Shown here piece after piece: positions 25,767 to 34,472 of a stretch of 38,237 nucleotides of DNA. The stretch's first letter is position 1; every line of letters starts with the position of its first letter. Source of the DNA: Promicromonosporaceae bacterium (GTDB lineage: Bacteria > Actinomycetota > Actinomycetes > Actinomycetales > Cellulomonadaceae); assembly GCA_009783295.1 (NCBI GenBank), contig WRHK01000036.1:1-38237 (forward strand), in the 5' to 3' direction. The translations under genes and the position numbers were made by a program. The notes below the pieces were generated by a model, which made no database searches, was not told where the DNA came from, and saw only the letters and a list, made by a program, of their open reading frames with translations.

Positions 25767-26717
25767 TCAGGCGGCCGCCTCGGACGCCGGAACGGTGATC
25801 ACCGGGCAGACGCTGTGGTGCAGCAGCGTCTGGCTGGTCGAGCCGAGGAGCAGGCCACGGAACCCGCCGCGGCCGCGCGTCCCCAGCACCAGCAGGTCGC
25901 TCTCGCGCGTGGTGCGGAGCAGCACCTCGGGACCGGTGCCCTCCTGGACCGACTGCTCGATCCTGATCCCGGGGTGGGCCGCCGCGACCGCGGCGACGCC
26001 CTCGTCGAGCCGTTGCGCGAGCTCACGGACAAGCCGGATCCGGTCCACCGACTCCGGGAGCCACGAGAGCAGCTCGGACCGAGACCGCACCGGCACCCCG
26101 ACCACGGCCAGCACCTCGCAGTCCCACAGCTCCGCCTGGGCGATCGCCTCGACGACCGCCGCGGCCGAGGACGGCGAGCCGTCGACACCGACAACGACAC
26201 GACGCGGCCGGGAGATCCCCAAGTCGTCGTCAAGATCAGGATTTGAAAGCGCCCGGCCGAAGCGCGCGGACGACGGCGCACGGGTCGGGACCACGACGCA
26301 CGGGCTGTGCGAGTGGCTCGCCAGCGCCATCGACACGGACCCCAGCTGGCGGCCGTCGAACCCGCCCCGCCCGCGCGAGCCGATCACCACCAGGCCGTGG
26401 CTGGCGCTGAGCCGTGACAGCGTCCCGGCGGCGTCGCCCACGTGGATGGACCCGTCGGCCGTCACGCCACGCCCGACCAGCCACGTCACGGCGTCGTCGA
26501 GGACGCGGACGGCGCGGGCGTGGTCGCCCGCGAGCTCGCCCGTGACCGCGGGCTCGTCGGGGAGCATGGGCGCCGGCGACGACCCGCGCCCGTGGCAGAC
26601 GCTCACGACGTGGAGCGGGACGCCGAGGCGCGCCGCCTCCAGCGCAGCCCAGCCGAGGGCGCGGCGACTCGAGATCGAGCCGTCGACCCCGACCAGGATC
26701 GGCTTCGTCGTGTCCAT
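25767..26717 (-). CDS. Tandem universal stress protein (two UspA domains)
   Basis: A 316-residue cytosolic protein of two UspA-like alpha/beta domains (~5-140 and ~155-312). Each begins with the strand VVGVDGS/ILVGVDGS and ends with the ATP-binding loop: VVIGSRGRGGFDGRQLGSVS and LVLGTRGRGGFRGLLLGSTS. It is therefore of the ATP-binding type common in actinobacteria under hypoxia, starvation or oxidative stress. The ATG at 26717 is chosen because the first beta-strand follows at once (TTKPILVGVDGS) and a -10 box lies just upstream. An open extension of 85 codons has no domain features. It is convergent with the DUF2087-barstar gene, with only 7 bases between the stops. Confidence 0.92.
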   Translation of the reverse strand: MDTTKPILVGVDGSISSRRALGWAALEAARLGVPLHVVSVCHGRGSSPAPMLPDEPAVTGELAGDHARAVRVLDDAVTWLVGRGVTADGSIHVGDAAGTLSRLSASHGLVVIGSRGRGGFDGRQLGSVSMALASHSHSPCVVVPTRAPSSARFGRALSNPDLDDDLGISRPRRVVVGVDGSPSSAAAVVEAIAQAELWDCEVLAVVGVPVRSRSELLSWLPESVDRIRLVRELAQRLDEGVAAVAAAHPGIRIEQSVQEGTGPEVLLRTTRESDLLVLGTRGRGGFRGLLLGSTSQTLLHHSVCPVITVPASEAAA

Positions 26718-26731
26718 ACTCAACAACGGTA
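26718..26731 (-). promoter_or_regulatory. -10 box for a near-leaderless uspA transcript
   Basis: On the minus strand, TACCGT (26726-26731) is followed by eight bases and then ATG. A second TACCGT lies a little further upstream. No Shine-Dalgarno is visible. On the other strand, TAAAGT at 26748-26753 could be the -10 of the secreted protein gene at 26854. Confidence 0.5.
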
Positions 26732-26853
26732 GCAAGTCAAGACACGGTAAAGTCCGGGCGCTGTCGCCGGGCGACCGGCCGCACGTATCACACCTGCTCG
26801 CGGCGCCTCCCGACATGCGACCTACCCACCCCACGCAAAGGCAACCGAGACCG

Positions 26854-27969
26854 ATGCTGCGTACCCCGAAGTCCCGCGCCCTGGCCGTCACCCTGGCCTC
26901 CGCCGGCGTCCTGTCAGCGATCCTGCTCCCCGCCGGCGCCGCGAGCGCCATGAACCCGTGCGCCTCCGACAACCCGCCCGACTACTGCTTCGCCCCGCTG
27001 CCCCCCACCGTCGCGCCGAAGCCGAGCGCACCGACCGGCCTCACGCTCACGTCCGTGCTGCAGACCAGCGTGACGCTGCAGTGGACCGACACCTCCACGA
27101 ACGAGACGCACTGGCGCGTCCAGCGGGACATGGTGGTCGGCAACACGTCGACGACGACGTACTTCCAGCCGTCGTCGACGACGACGACCACCACCGGCAC
27201 CGCTTCGTGGACGGACACCTCGGTGACCCCGGACGCCTCCGTCTACTACCGGGTGCAGGCCGTCAATGCGAGCACGGCGTACGACGTCGCCAGCTACAGC
27301 AGCCAGCTCGGGCCGATGAGCGGCCGGACCAAGTCGAAGCCCGCGAACGCGTTCGGTGCGATCACCGGGATCACCGCCGCCGGCGGGCGCGTGACCGTGT
27401 CCGGCTACGCCTACGACTGGGACACCACCGGCCCCGTCCAGGTGCAGGTGTGGCAGGACGGCGTCGCGCAGACCCTGGTGACGGCGAACGGCTCCCTGTA
27501 CAGCAGCCCCTACACCTTCCCGGGTGGGTTCAACGCGACGAACCCCGGCTACGGCGACAACCACGGCTTCACGGCCACGATGCCGTCGAGCACCGTCAAG
27601 GGCACCCACCAGGTGTGCGCACAGCCGGTCGACGTGGGCGGCGGCACACCCTCCGCGCAGAGCTGCACCACCTACCAGGTGTACGGCCCGCCGTCGGCCG
27701 CCACGAACGTGGCCGCGACAATCGGGACCAACCTGGTGACCGTCACGTTCAAGGACAACGCGAACGACGAGACCAGCTGGTACCTGCAGCGGTCGACCGA
27801 CGCCCAGGCCAGCTGGCTCCAGGTCGGCAGCGCGTACTCGCCGATCACCGGCACGGGCGGCACCGGCACCGCGTACGACTACAGCACCCCGCCCACCGGC
27901 ACCTGCTACCGGATCCTCATGGTGAACAGCTACGGCTCGACGGCCAGCGCGGCCGTCTGCCCGGCCTGA
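26854..27969 (+). CDS. Secreted protein with two fibronectin type III domains
   Basis: A 371-residue exported protein. The signal peptide is clear (basic start, hydrophobic core, cleavage near AGAASA, ~32), followed by a Cys-containing, Pro-rich segment (NPCASDNPPDYC). A fibronectin-III-like domain (~58-157; SVTLQWTDTSTNETHWRVQR) carries a Thr/Ser-rich loop. A central beta-domain (~165-280; VTVSGYAYDWDTTGPVQVQVW) resembles a module widespread in actinobacterial surface proteins. The second FN3-like domain (~283-371; VTVTFKDNANDETSWYLQRS) ends the protein. There is no catalytic motif, sorting signal or membrane anchor. Several Cys could form disulfides. The ATG at 26854 has only a weak purine stretch upstream (AAAGG). 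The function is unknown; matrix or substrate binding is a guess. Confidence 0.8.
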   Translation: MLRTPKSRALAVTLASAGVLSAILLPAGAASAMNPCASDNPPDYCFAPLPPTVAPKPSAPTGLTLTSVLQTSVTLQWTDTSTNETHWRVQRDMVVGNTSTTTYFQPSSTTTTTTGTASWTDTSVTPDASVYYRVQAVNASTAYDVASYSSQLGPMSGRTKSKPANAFGAITGITAAGGRVTVSGYAYDWDTTGPVQVQVWQDGVAQTLVTANGSLYSSPYTFPGGFNATNPGYGDNHGFTATMPSSTVKGTHQVCAQPVDVGGGTPSAQSCTTYQVYGPPSAATNVAATIGTNLVTVTFKDNANDETSWYLQRSTDAQASWLQVGSAYSPITGTGGTGTAYDYSTPPTGTCYRILMVNSYGSTASAAVCPA

Positions 27970-27988
27970 TCGCGGTCACGAGCGCCGC

Positions 27989-28030
27989 GCGAGAGCCCCT
28001 CCCAGCCTGTTCGCTGGAAGGGGCTCTCGC
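27989..28030. terminator. Bidirectional terminator hairpin
   Basis: GCGAGAGCCCCT...CCAGC (27989-28006) pairs with GCTGG...AGGGGCTCTCGC (28013-28030), with one mismatch and a six-base loop. It lies between the convergent fibronectin-III and subtilase genes. Confidence 0.88.
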
Positions 28031-28048
28031 GTCCGTCGGACCTGGGGG

Positions 28049-31000
28049 TCAGAGCCGCGGGTCCTCCTGGACCTTGAGGGCGCTCAGGATCGGGTCGCGC
28101 TGGGCGATCGCGCCCTGGAGCTGGACCGTCAGGTCGCCGCCGGAGTGCACGACGGTGACCTCCTGCGTGTCGGCGGTCAGCCCGCCCACGGTGCCGACGA
28201 CGTCGTGCGCGTAGAGCGCGGCCTTGCCGTCGACGAGCACGTCGAAGGTCCGCGCACCTGCCTTGACCTGGTCGGTCTCGGCGAAGTCGAGCCCGATCCG
28301 GTAGGTGCCGGCGGGGGCGTCCTTGAACGTGTACGTGAACGTCTTCCCGGTCCGCTGGGTCTGGAACAGGGAGTCGTCGTCGGTCCCGCCGATGGCGGCC
28401 GTGCTGGTGCGCACGGTCCCTCCGGTGTAGCCCCAGGCGCCCGATCCGAGCGCCTGGTCGGCGGACCACACGAAGCCGTCGGCGCCGGTCAGGCCGGCTC
28501 CGCCCACGTCCACGCCGAGCCAGTAGGCCGAGGTCGCCAGCCTGGCGGGCTCGTACTGCGTCGCGTTCTTGCCCGCGTCCGACGCGACGAGCACGTCGCC
28601 CGCGAGCACCCCAGGGTCGACGCCGGCGGTGCTCGCCGTCGCCGTCACCGTGGTCGACTCGCCGACGGCAAGCACGACCGAACCGTCCGCAGCCTTGCCC
28701 GAGAGCGTCAGCCACGGGAGGTCGGCGGCCTGGTGGCCGCCGTCGGCGGTGCGGGCCTGCTCGCTGAGCCTCACCGTGAGCGGGGCGGACCCGGTGTTCT
28801 TCACCGTCACGTCGGCCTTCGCCTTCTGGTCGCGACCGAGGAACCAGTCGAGCTTGCTGGTGACCGTCGCGACGCCCGTGGTCAGGGCGGTGTCGAGCAC
28901 CTCCGCCTGGTCCTTGTGGTCGAGGGTCACCGTGTGCGCGGACGTCACGTAGTTCGGCGCCGCCACCTCGACGGTGGTGTCACCGAGCAGCGCTTGCGCC
29001 TTCCACCGGCCCTGCGCGTCGGCGCTGATGGTCCGGTCGCCCGACGTCCCGTGCAGCGTGACGACCGCTCCCGCGATCGGCGCGCCGTCGTTGGCGTCGG
29101 TGGCGGTCCCTTCGATCGTGCCCGACGCCGGGATCGAGTACTCGAGCCCCAGCCCCGCCGTGAGCACGGGCTGGTCGAAGGAGTACTGGCTCGCCGGGTT
29201 GTGGTTCAGGCTCTCCACGCCGACCGTCGCCGACGACCCGCGGGTGAGCGGGTTGTCGCCGCCGACGCCGTCGCCGTACCCGATCTGGATACGGCCGTCG
29301 GCGATCAGGGTGACCGAGAAGCTCACCCGGGCCGTCCGGTCGGAGTAGAAGGTGGCGTTGCGGTACTCGATGACCTGGGCGGCGAGGCCGTCGACGGTGG
29401 TGGTGCCGACGTAGATCCCCGCCTGGTCGTCGATGTAGAGGTCGTCCCAGAGCGGGTAGATCGAGTCCGCCGGGTACGGCGACGGGAGCGACGTGTTGCT
29501 GCCCAGGGTGCTGGCCCGGTCGAAGGTCAGCGCGCCGTTGGTCGACACGCACACCCCGTCCCACGTGGTGTCGTAGAAGGGGAACAGGAAGCCCTTGTCG
29601 AACCAGAGCACCCCGCACAGGTCGTCGCCCTGCCACCCGGTGTCGGTGGTGCCCTGGCGGTACAGGCCGTCGGTCACCTTGAGCGAGTACGACCTGCCGG
29701 CCGGCGAGACCGGCACGGGGCCGGGGTCCGGCTGCGACGGCGTCGGCGGGGTCTCCGCCGCGGTGCCGCGCGGGTCGAGCGTGACACGCAGCGCGGCGAT
29801 GCTCGGGGCCCGCAGGCCCATCCCGCCCCGCAGCTCGACCGTCAGCGGGCCGCCGTCGTGCTGGACGACCGTGCTGTGCCAGTCCGCGGTGTCCTCGCCG
29901 ACCGTGCCCTTCGCGTCGTACGCGTACTGCGTGAGGTGGCCGTCGACGAGCACGTCGAACACGCGCTTGCCCGGGTCCACCTGCTCGGTCTCGGCGAAGC
30001 CGAGGTCGACGGCGTAGGTGCCCTTCGGCGCGTCGGGGAACGTGTACACCAGGTCCTTGTCGGGGCTGGTGCGCTGGGACTGGAAGAGCGCGTCGTCGTC
30101 GGTGCCGGCGATCGCGGCGGTCGTCGACGTCGTCTTGTCCTTGCCCTGGTACCCCCACGTGCCGTCGCCGGCGGCGTGGTCGGCGGCCCACGTGAAGCCC
30201 GTGGCGTCGGCGAACGCGGCGCCGCCCGCGTTGACGCCCACCTGGTACTTGGTGGTCGTGAGCGTCACCGGGACGTACGTCTTGGACTGCCGCCCGGACT
30301 CGGACCGCACGACGATGTTCGCGCCGAGCGTGCCCGGCGCCTGGCCCTTCGAGGAGATCGAGACCTTGACGGTGGTCGACTCGCCGGGGGCGAGCGTGCC
30401 GCCCGACGACGAGAGCGAAAGCCACGGCAGGTCGGTGATCAGGTCGTCCTCGACGTCGACGAGCATGACGTCGTCGGCGAGCTGGTCGACCGCCCACAGG
30501 GCGCCCGTCGAGTCGGTCTCGAGGCCGCCGCCCGCGCCCACCTTCTGGCCGGGGAACCACCACGCGTTGACCAGCGAGCAGGTGTCCGGGTCGACCTGGA
30601 GCAGGCGGGTGGGCCTGTCGGTGGTCAGGTCGGTGTACCAGATCGTGTTCGACGCCTGGTTGTACGCCATGCCGATGATCTCCGGCAGCGGCGGGGAGCA
30701 GAAGGACAAGAGCTGGCCGGCGTTCGGGTGCGACGTCCCGGCCACGGTGCCGATCATGCCGTTGTAGCGGCCGCCGACGTAGAACACGTCCTCCTTGGGG
30801 TTGTAGGCGAGGCCCGTCAGCGGCAGCGTCGACCAGTCGCCCTTGATCTGGCGGGTCTCCTTGCCGGTGCTCCGGTCGAAGCAGTGGATGTAGCTCGCCG
30901 GGCTGTCCTCCATCTGGCACATGTCGCCCGTGGTGGTATCGAGCGCCATGTCGAAGGCCCGGTAGTCCGGGTTCCAGTTCGCGTCGAACACCTTGCCGGT

Positions 31001-34000
31001 CGGCTTGCCCGTGACGGTGTAGGCGGTGTTGGTCTTCGCGTTGTAGTCGTGGATCCAGACGTCGCCGTCGTACCCGACGCCCGTGGGCTCCTTCTGGTCG
31101 TCCGTGCCCGGGATCTCGAACTTGGTGATGACGTCACCGCCCGCGGTCGGCCCGACCTTCGCCGCGGCCGCCGCCTCGGCGACGGCGGACGACTCCGGCT
31201 TCCCGTCCACGTTGGACTTGCTGAACCCGGACGCGCCGTTCTTCCACCCGGCCAGGTCGATCGTGCTGGTCGCGCCCGTCCCGGTCCGCGTGGTGGCGGC
31301 CGGGGCGTCGAGCTCGGGGTGGCGCGCCGCCTCGCCGAGGGTGTAGGTCATCGGCGCGGACCCGTGGTTGGTCAGCGTCAGCGTGCCGACGCCGTCCTGG
31401 TCGGTGCCCAGCACGGTGTCCAGCCCGTCGGTCTTGACGTCGGCGAGGCCGGTGGCCAGCCGCGCGTCGACCGTCTTCTGCGCGTAGAGCTTGTCCAGCG
31501 TGACGGCGTACGAGCCGGTCACGTAGTGCGGCGCCTCGACCGTCATCGTGTAGTCGCCCACCGGCAGCTGCCGGTGCACCAGTCCGGTCGCGTCCGTCGT
31601 GACGCTCTCGACGAGCCCGTCCTTGGTGGCGAACGAGACCTTCGCGCCGGTGATGGGCTGGCCGTCGTTCGCGTCGACGACCTTCGAGTCGACGGTGCCC
31701 CACGCGGGCAGGTCGTACGTGACGACCTCGCCGTCGTGCAGCGCCGCGACGTGGTCCGAGAACATGATGCCGTCGACGCCGGCCCAGCCCTGGATGCCCG
31801 TGACCGCGGTGACGCCGGCGGTCACCGGGTCGTCGGTGCCGATGCCGTCGCCGTACGTGTAGATGACCTTCCCGGAGCGTGTGAGCGTCGCCGAGAAGCT
31901 CACCGGCGCCGTGTCCTCCGACCGGACCGGGTACGCCCAGATCTTCGCGTTGCGGAACTCGATGGTGAACGCGTCCTCGCCGTCGACCTTCGTGGCGGCG
32001 GTGAACACGCCGCCGCCGGGCGCGAAGTCGAGGGGCGACTCGACGTAGAACGGGAACAGGCCCGCGCCGCCGAAGCCCGGCTCGGCGTAGTCCGACGGGC
32101 TGATCGTGCCGCGGAGGCTGATGGTGAGCGACGTGTGGCTGCCGTTGTAGAGCGCGACGGGGAACGGCAGGTTCACCGTCGCCGAGACGCCGGACGTGAA
32201 CTCCACGGGGTCGGTCCCCTGGAGGTACGCCCCGTCCGAGACGGCGCACGTGTAGCCGCCGCCGTCGACGACGTGACCGACGGAGACCCGCAGCGGGTCG
32301 TTCTGCGCACCCACCGTCAGCGCGGCGGACGCCGGCGCGAAGCACGAGTTCGGCGTGACGGTGACCTTGTACTGGCCCTCCGGCATGTTCGGCAGGGCGA
32401 ACGTGCCGTCGGCGGCGGTGTGCACGGTCGCGACCGGTGTGCCCGCGACGGCGACGTCGGCGTTCGGCACGGGGTCGCCGTGCTCGTCGACCACGCTCCC
32501 GCTGATGTCGTGCCGCGCGGCCGCGACGAGCGGGACCGCGACCGACGTCTCCTGGCCGAGCGTGAGCGTGGCCGTCGTCGTCGCCGCCTGGTAGCCGAAC
32601 GCGGTGACGCTCAGCTGGTAGTCGCCGACGGGCAGGGTCACCGAGAACGTGCCGTCCCTGTCGGTCACGACCGTGCGGTTGAACGGGCCGGTGATCGCGA
32701 CGGACGCGCCGGTCAGGGGCGTGCCGTCGGCCGTCACGGTGCCGCTCAGCGTGCCGCCCTGCCGGGGCGCCAGCGCGAGCAGGCGAGGCAGGTCGAGCCG
32801 GCCCTCGCCGTACATGTTGTTGTCGTCGGCGGTGCCGCCGCACGAGGTGTCGTCGACGTCGACCGCCGACTCCGCGAGCAGCTTGCGCGTCGCGTCGACC
32901 TGCCCGATCAGCGTCGGGTCGTAGCTCCACAGGTCCGCGACCGCGCCTGCGACGTGGGGCGCCGCCATCGACGTGCCCGACATCTCGACGTACTGGTTGC
33001 CCGGGTACGACGACCGGATCCCCACGCCGGGCGCGGAGATCTCCGGCTTGATCACACCGTTCTCGCCCTCGCCCTTGCGGGAGAAGCTGGCGAGGTCGCC
33101 GTTCTGGTCGTAGGCGCCGACGGAGTAGGCGTCGGGCGCGGACCCCGGCGAGGAGACCGTGTCGCACTCGGCCCCCGGAGACGTGTTGCCCGACGACCAG
33201 ACGCTGAAGATGCCGGACGCCGTCCACGCCTCGTCGATCGACTGGAAGAAGTCGTCGAAGTTGTGCTCGACGTCCTGGCCCCACGAGTTGTTGATGATGT
33301 GCGGGCGCTTGGAGACGTCGGGGTTGTTGCCCTGCAGGTCGGTCGGGGCCAGCAGCCACCAGCCCGACTCGAGCAGCGACTCCACGCCGGTGGAGCAGCA
33401 CCCGTTGGTCGAGATCCACTGGGCGTCGGGGGCGACGCCGATGCCGTCGGCCCCCACCATCGTGCCCATGGTGTGCGTGCCGTGGCCGATGTCGTCGCAC
33501 GGGGCGTCGGAGCAGCCGCCGCGCGTGGCCATCCAGTTGTAGTTGTGGTCGAACGTGCCGTCCGGCTTCGTCCCCCGGTACTGGGCGACGAGGGCCGGGT
33601 GGTCGAACTGGACTCCCGAGTCGAGGCTCGACACGACGATGCCGGCGCCGGTCGCGCCCATCGCCCACGCCTGCGGAGCGCGGATCTGGTCCACGCCCCA
33701 CGAGTCGGTGGTCGCGTCCGCGGGTGCCGCGGCGGCGTTCGTGGTCGTGCCGGTGGTCGCGGCGGCGGCGTCCGGGCGGACGGCGTCGTCGGCCGGCGTC
33801 TTCTGGTCCACCGGCTCGACCAGCGACGCCTGCGGCGACGCGTGAATCTCGGCGACCTGCCCCACGGAGGCGACGTCGAGCGCGAGCTGCTGCGTGCCGC
33901 CCTTGACCAGCACGGCGTTGACCAGCGGGTACGACGTGTACTTCACGCCCGCCGCATCGAGCTGGCGGGCGACGGTCGCCTCGGACTCCTTGGCGGACTT

Positions 34001-34261
34001 CTTCAGCGCGTCGTAGACGAACTGCCCTCGCTGGGTCCAGTCGGTGATCTTGGACGCGGGCGAGAGGTCCGCGTTGGTGCCGAACGTGATCCAGAAGTCG
34101 TTGACCGGGTCCTGGTGGAAGCGGTCCTTGAGATCGGGGGCGATCTTGGCGGCGGCGACGCCGGGGTCAGGTGCGGGGTCGGCGGCGGACGCCGGTAACG
34201 GCGTCGCCGCGACCAGGCCGGCCGCGACGGCCAGCGAGGCGACGATGGCGGTGAGTCTCAT
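28049..34261 (-). CDS. Giant secreted S8 subtilisin-like protease with duplicated C-terminal modules
   Basis: A 2070-residue extracellular serine peptidase. The signal peptide cleaves near ASA (~26), and a propeptide spans ~40-150. The S8 domain (~190-480) has catalytic Asp214 (SSLDSGVQ), His260 (GHGTHTMG) and Ser431 (GTSMAAPHVAG), with the oxyanion Asn in INNSWG. Two carboxypeptidase-regulatory-like (CnaB-type) domains follow (~502-660). A long module then appears twice. Copy 1 (~670-1495) is beta-domain, CnaB-like, Ig-like, beta-propeller (~1044-1275), Ig-like, malectin-like (~1340-1495). Copy 2 (~1520-2070) has the same order without the propeller. The malectin-like units (VGVNAGGAAF, LGVDVGGAGL) suggest sugar binding. 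No LPXTG or C-terminal anchor is seen. The ATG at 34261 has GGAGG 10 nt upstream. Malectin, propeller and Ig labels are by pattern; the protease call is firm. Confidence 0.92.
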   Translation of the reverse strand: MRLTAIVASLAVAAGLVAATPLPASAADPAPDPGVAAAKIAPDLKDRFHQDPVNDFWITFGTNADLSPASKITDWTQRGQFVYDALKKSAKESEATVARQLDAAGVKYTSYPLVNAVLVKGGTQQLALDVASVGQVAEIHASPQASLVEPVDQKTPADDAVRPDAAAATTGTTTNAAAAPADATTDSWGVDQIRAPQAWAMGATGAGIVVSSLDSGVQFDHPALVAQYRGTKPDGTFDHNYNWMATRGGCSDAPCDDIGHGTHTMGTMVGADGIGVAPDAQWISTNGCCSTGVESLLESGWWLLAPTDLQGNNPDVSKRPHIINNSWGQDVEHNFDDFFQSIDEAWTASGIFSVWSSGNTSPGAECDTVSSPGSAPDAYSVGAYDQNGDLASFSRKGEGENGVIKPEISAPGVGIRSSYPGNQYVEMSGTSMAAPHVAGAVADLWSYDPTLIGQVDATRKLLAESAVDVDDTSCGGTADDNNMYGEGRLDLPRLLALAPRQGGTLSGTVTADGTPLTGASVAITGPFNRTVVTDRDGTFSVTLPVGDYQLSVTAFGYQAATTTATLTLGQETSVAVPLVAAARHDISGSVVDEHGDPVPNADVAVAGTPVATVHTAADGTFALPNMPEGQYKVTVTPNSCFAPASAALTVGAQNDPLRVSVGHVVDGGGYTCAVSDGAYLQGTDPVEFTSGVSATVNLPFPVALYNGSHTSLTISLRGTISPSDYAEPGFGGAGLFPFYVESPLDFAPGGGVFTAATKVDGEDAFTIEFRNAKIWAYPVRSEDTAPVSFSATLTRSGKVIYTYGDGIGTDDPVTAGVTAVTGIQGWAGVDGIMFSDHVAALHDGEVVTYDLPAWGTVDSKVVDANDGQPITGAKVSFATKDGLVESVTTDATGLVHRQLPVGDYTMTVEAPHYVTGSYAVTLDKLYAQKTVDARLATGLADVKTDGLDTVLGTDQDGVGTLTLTNHGSAPMTYTLGEAARHPELDAPAATTRTGTGATSTIDLAGWKNGASGFSKSNVDGKPESSAVAEAAAAAKVGPTAGGDVITKFEIPGTDDQKEPTGVGYDGDVWIHDYNAKTNTAYTVTGKPTGKVFDANWNPDYRAFDMALDTTTGDMCQMEDSPASYIHCFDRSTGKETRQIKGDWSTLPLTGLAYNPKEDVFYVGGRYNGMIGTVAGTSHPNAGQLLSFCSPPLPEIIGMAYNQASNTIWYTDLTTDRPTRLLQVDPDTCSLVNAWWFPGQKVGAGGGLETDSTGALWAVDQLADDVMLVDVEDDLITDLPWLSLSSSGGTLAPGESTTVKVSISSKGQAPGTLGANIVVRSESGRQSKTYVPVTLTTTKYQVGVNAGGAAFADATGFTWAADHAAGDGTWGYQGKDKTTSTTAAIAGTDDDALFQSQRTSPDKDLVYTFPDAPKGTYAVDLGFAETEQVDPGKRVFDVLVDGHLTQYAYDAKGTVGEDTADWHSTVVQHDGGPLTVELRGGMGLRAPSIAALRVTLDPRGTAAETPPTPSQPDPGPVPVSPAGRSYSLKVTDGLYRQGTTDTGWQGDDLCGVLWFDKGFLFPFYDTTWDGVCVSTNGALTFDRASTLGSNTSLPSPYPADSIYPLWDDLYIDDQAGIYVGTTTVDGLAAQVIEYRNATFYSDRTARVSFSVTLIADGRIQIGYGDGVGGDNPLTRGSSATVGVESLNHNPASQYSFDQPVLTAGLGLEYSIPASGTIEGTATDANDGAPIAGAVVTLHGTSGDRTISADAQGRWKAQALLGDTTVEVAAPNYVTSAHTVTLDHKDQAEVLDTALTTGVATVTSKLDWFLGRDQKAKADVTVKNTGSAPLTVRLSEQARTADGGHQAADLPWLTLSGKAADGSVVLAVGESTTVTATASTAGVDPGVLAGDVLVASDAGKNATQYEPARLATSAYWLGVDVGGAGLTGADGFVWSADQALGSGAWGYTGGTVRTSTAAIGGTDDDSLFQTQRTGKTFTYTFKDAPAGTYRIGLDFAETDQVKAGARTFDVLVDGKAALYAHDVVGTVGGLTADTQEVTVVHSGGDLTVQLQGAIAQRDPILSALKVQEDPRL

Positions 34262-34277
34262 GGCAGGGGCCTCCGGC

Positions 34278-34424
34278 CTACAGGGGTTGGTAGGGGTCCT
34301 GGCTCGGGTCGGCGGGGTCGTCGATGGCGTCGTCGGACCCATCGACCTCGTCGTCGAGGTCGATGACGTCGTCGGTGCGCTCCCCGTCGGGCCGAGGGTC
34401 GGGATCATGCAGCATGCAGGCCAT
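34278..34424 (-). CDS. Possible small acidic protein (hypothetical)
   Basis: A 48-codon frame starting with ATG at 34424 that lies between the LAL regulator and the protease on the same strand and ends 16 nt before the protease start. It encodes an acidic peptide (DDVIDLDDEVDGSDDAIDD) with no hydrophobic segment. A TTG at 34469 or an ATG at 34415 are alternative starts. No good ribosome site is visible, and a hairpin (34340-34365) lies inside it, so it may not be translated. Function unknown. Confidence 0.28.
   Translation of the reverse strand: MACMLHDPDPRPDGERTDDVIDLDDEVDGSDDAIDDPADPSQDPYQPL
34340..34365. terminator. Hairpin downstream of the LAL regulator
   Basis: A perfect 10-bp stem (CATCGACCTC at 34340-34349, GAGGTCGATG at 34356-34365) with a six-base loop, about 110 nt past the regulator stop and about 80 nt before the protease start. 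It could end the regulator transcript or be part of the protease leader. It overlaps the possible small ORF. Confidence 0.4.
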
Positions 34425-34472
34425 GCTCAGGGCACCGGACAAGCCGTCGCTATCGTGCGAACACGTCAAAGT

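Noticed and set aside
26732-26853. A riboswitch (for example c-di-AMP type) upstream of the secreted FN3 protein.
   Set aside because: Apart from a short GTCGCC/GGCGAC repeat, I could not match conserved riboswitch segments; the leader is also short.
28145-34198. A 2-kilocodon plus-strand open frame opposite the subtilase.
   Set aside because: Low-complexity Arg/Gly/Val/Asp composition with no recognisable domain; the minus-strand frame contains an intact S8 triad.
28049-34261. Cell-wall sorting signals on the large secreted proteins.
   Set aside because: No LPXTG-like motif followed by a hydrophobic stretch and basic tail is seen at the C-termini of the subtilase, the GH39-like enzyme or the FN3 protein.
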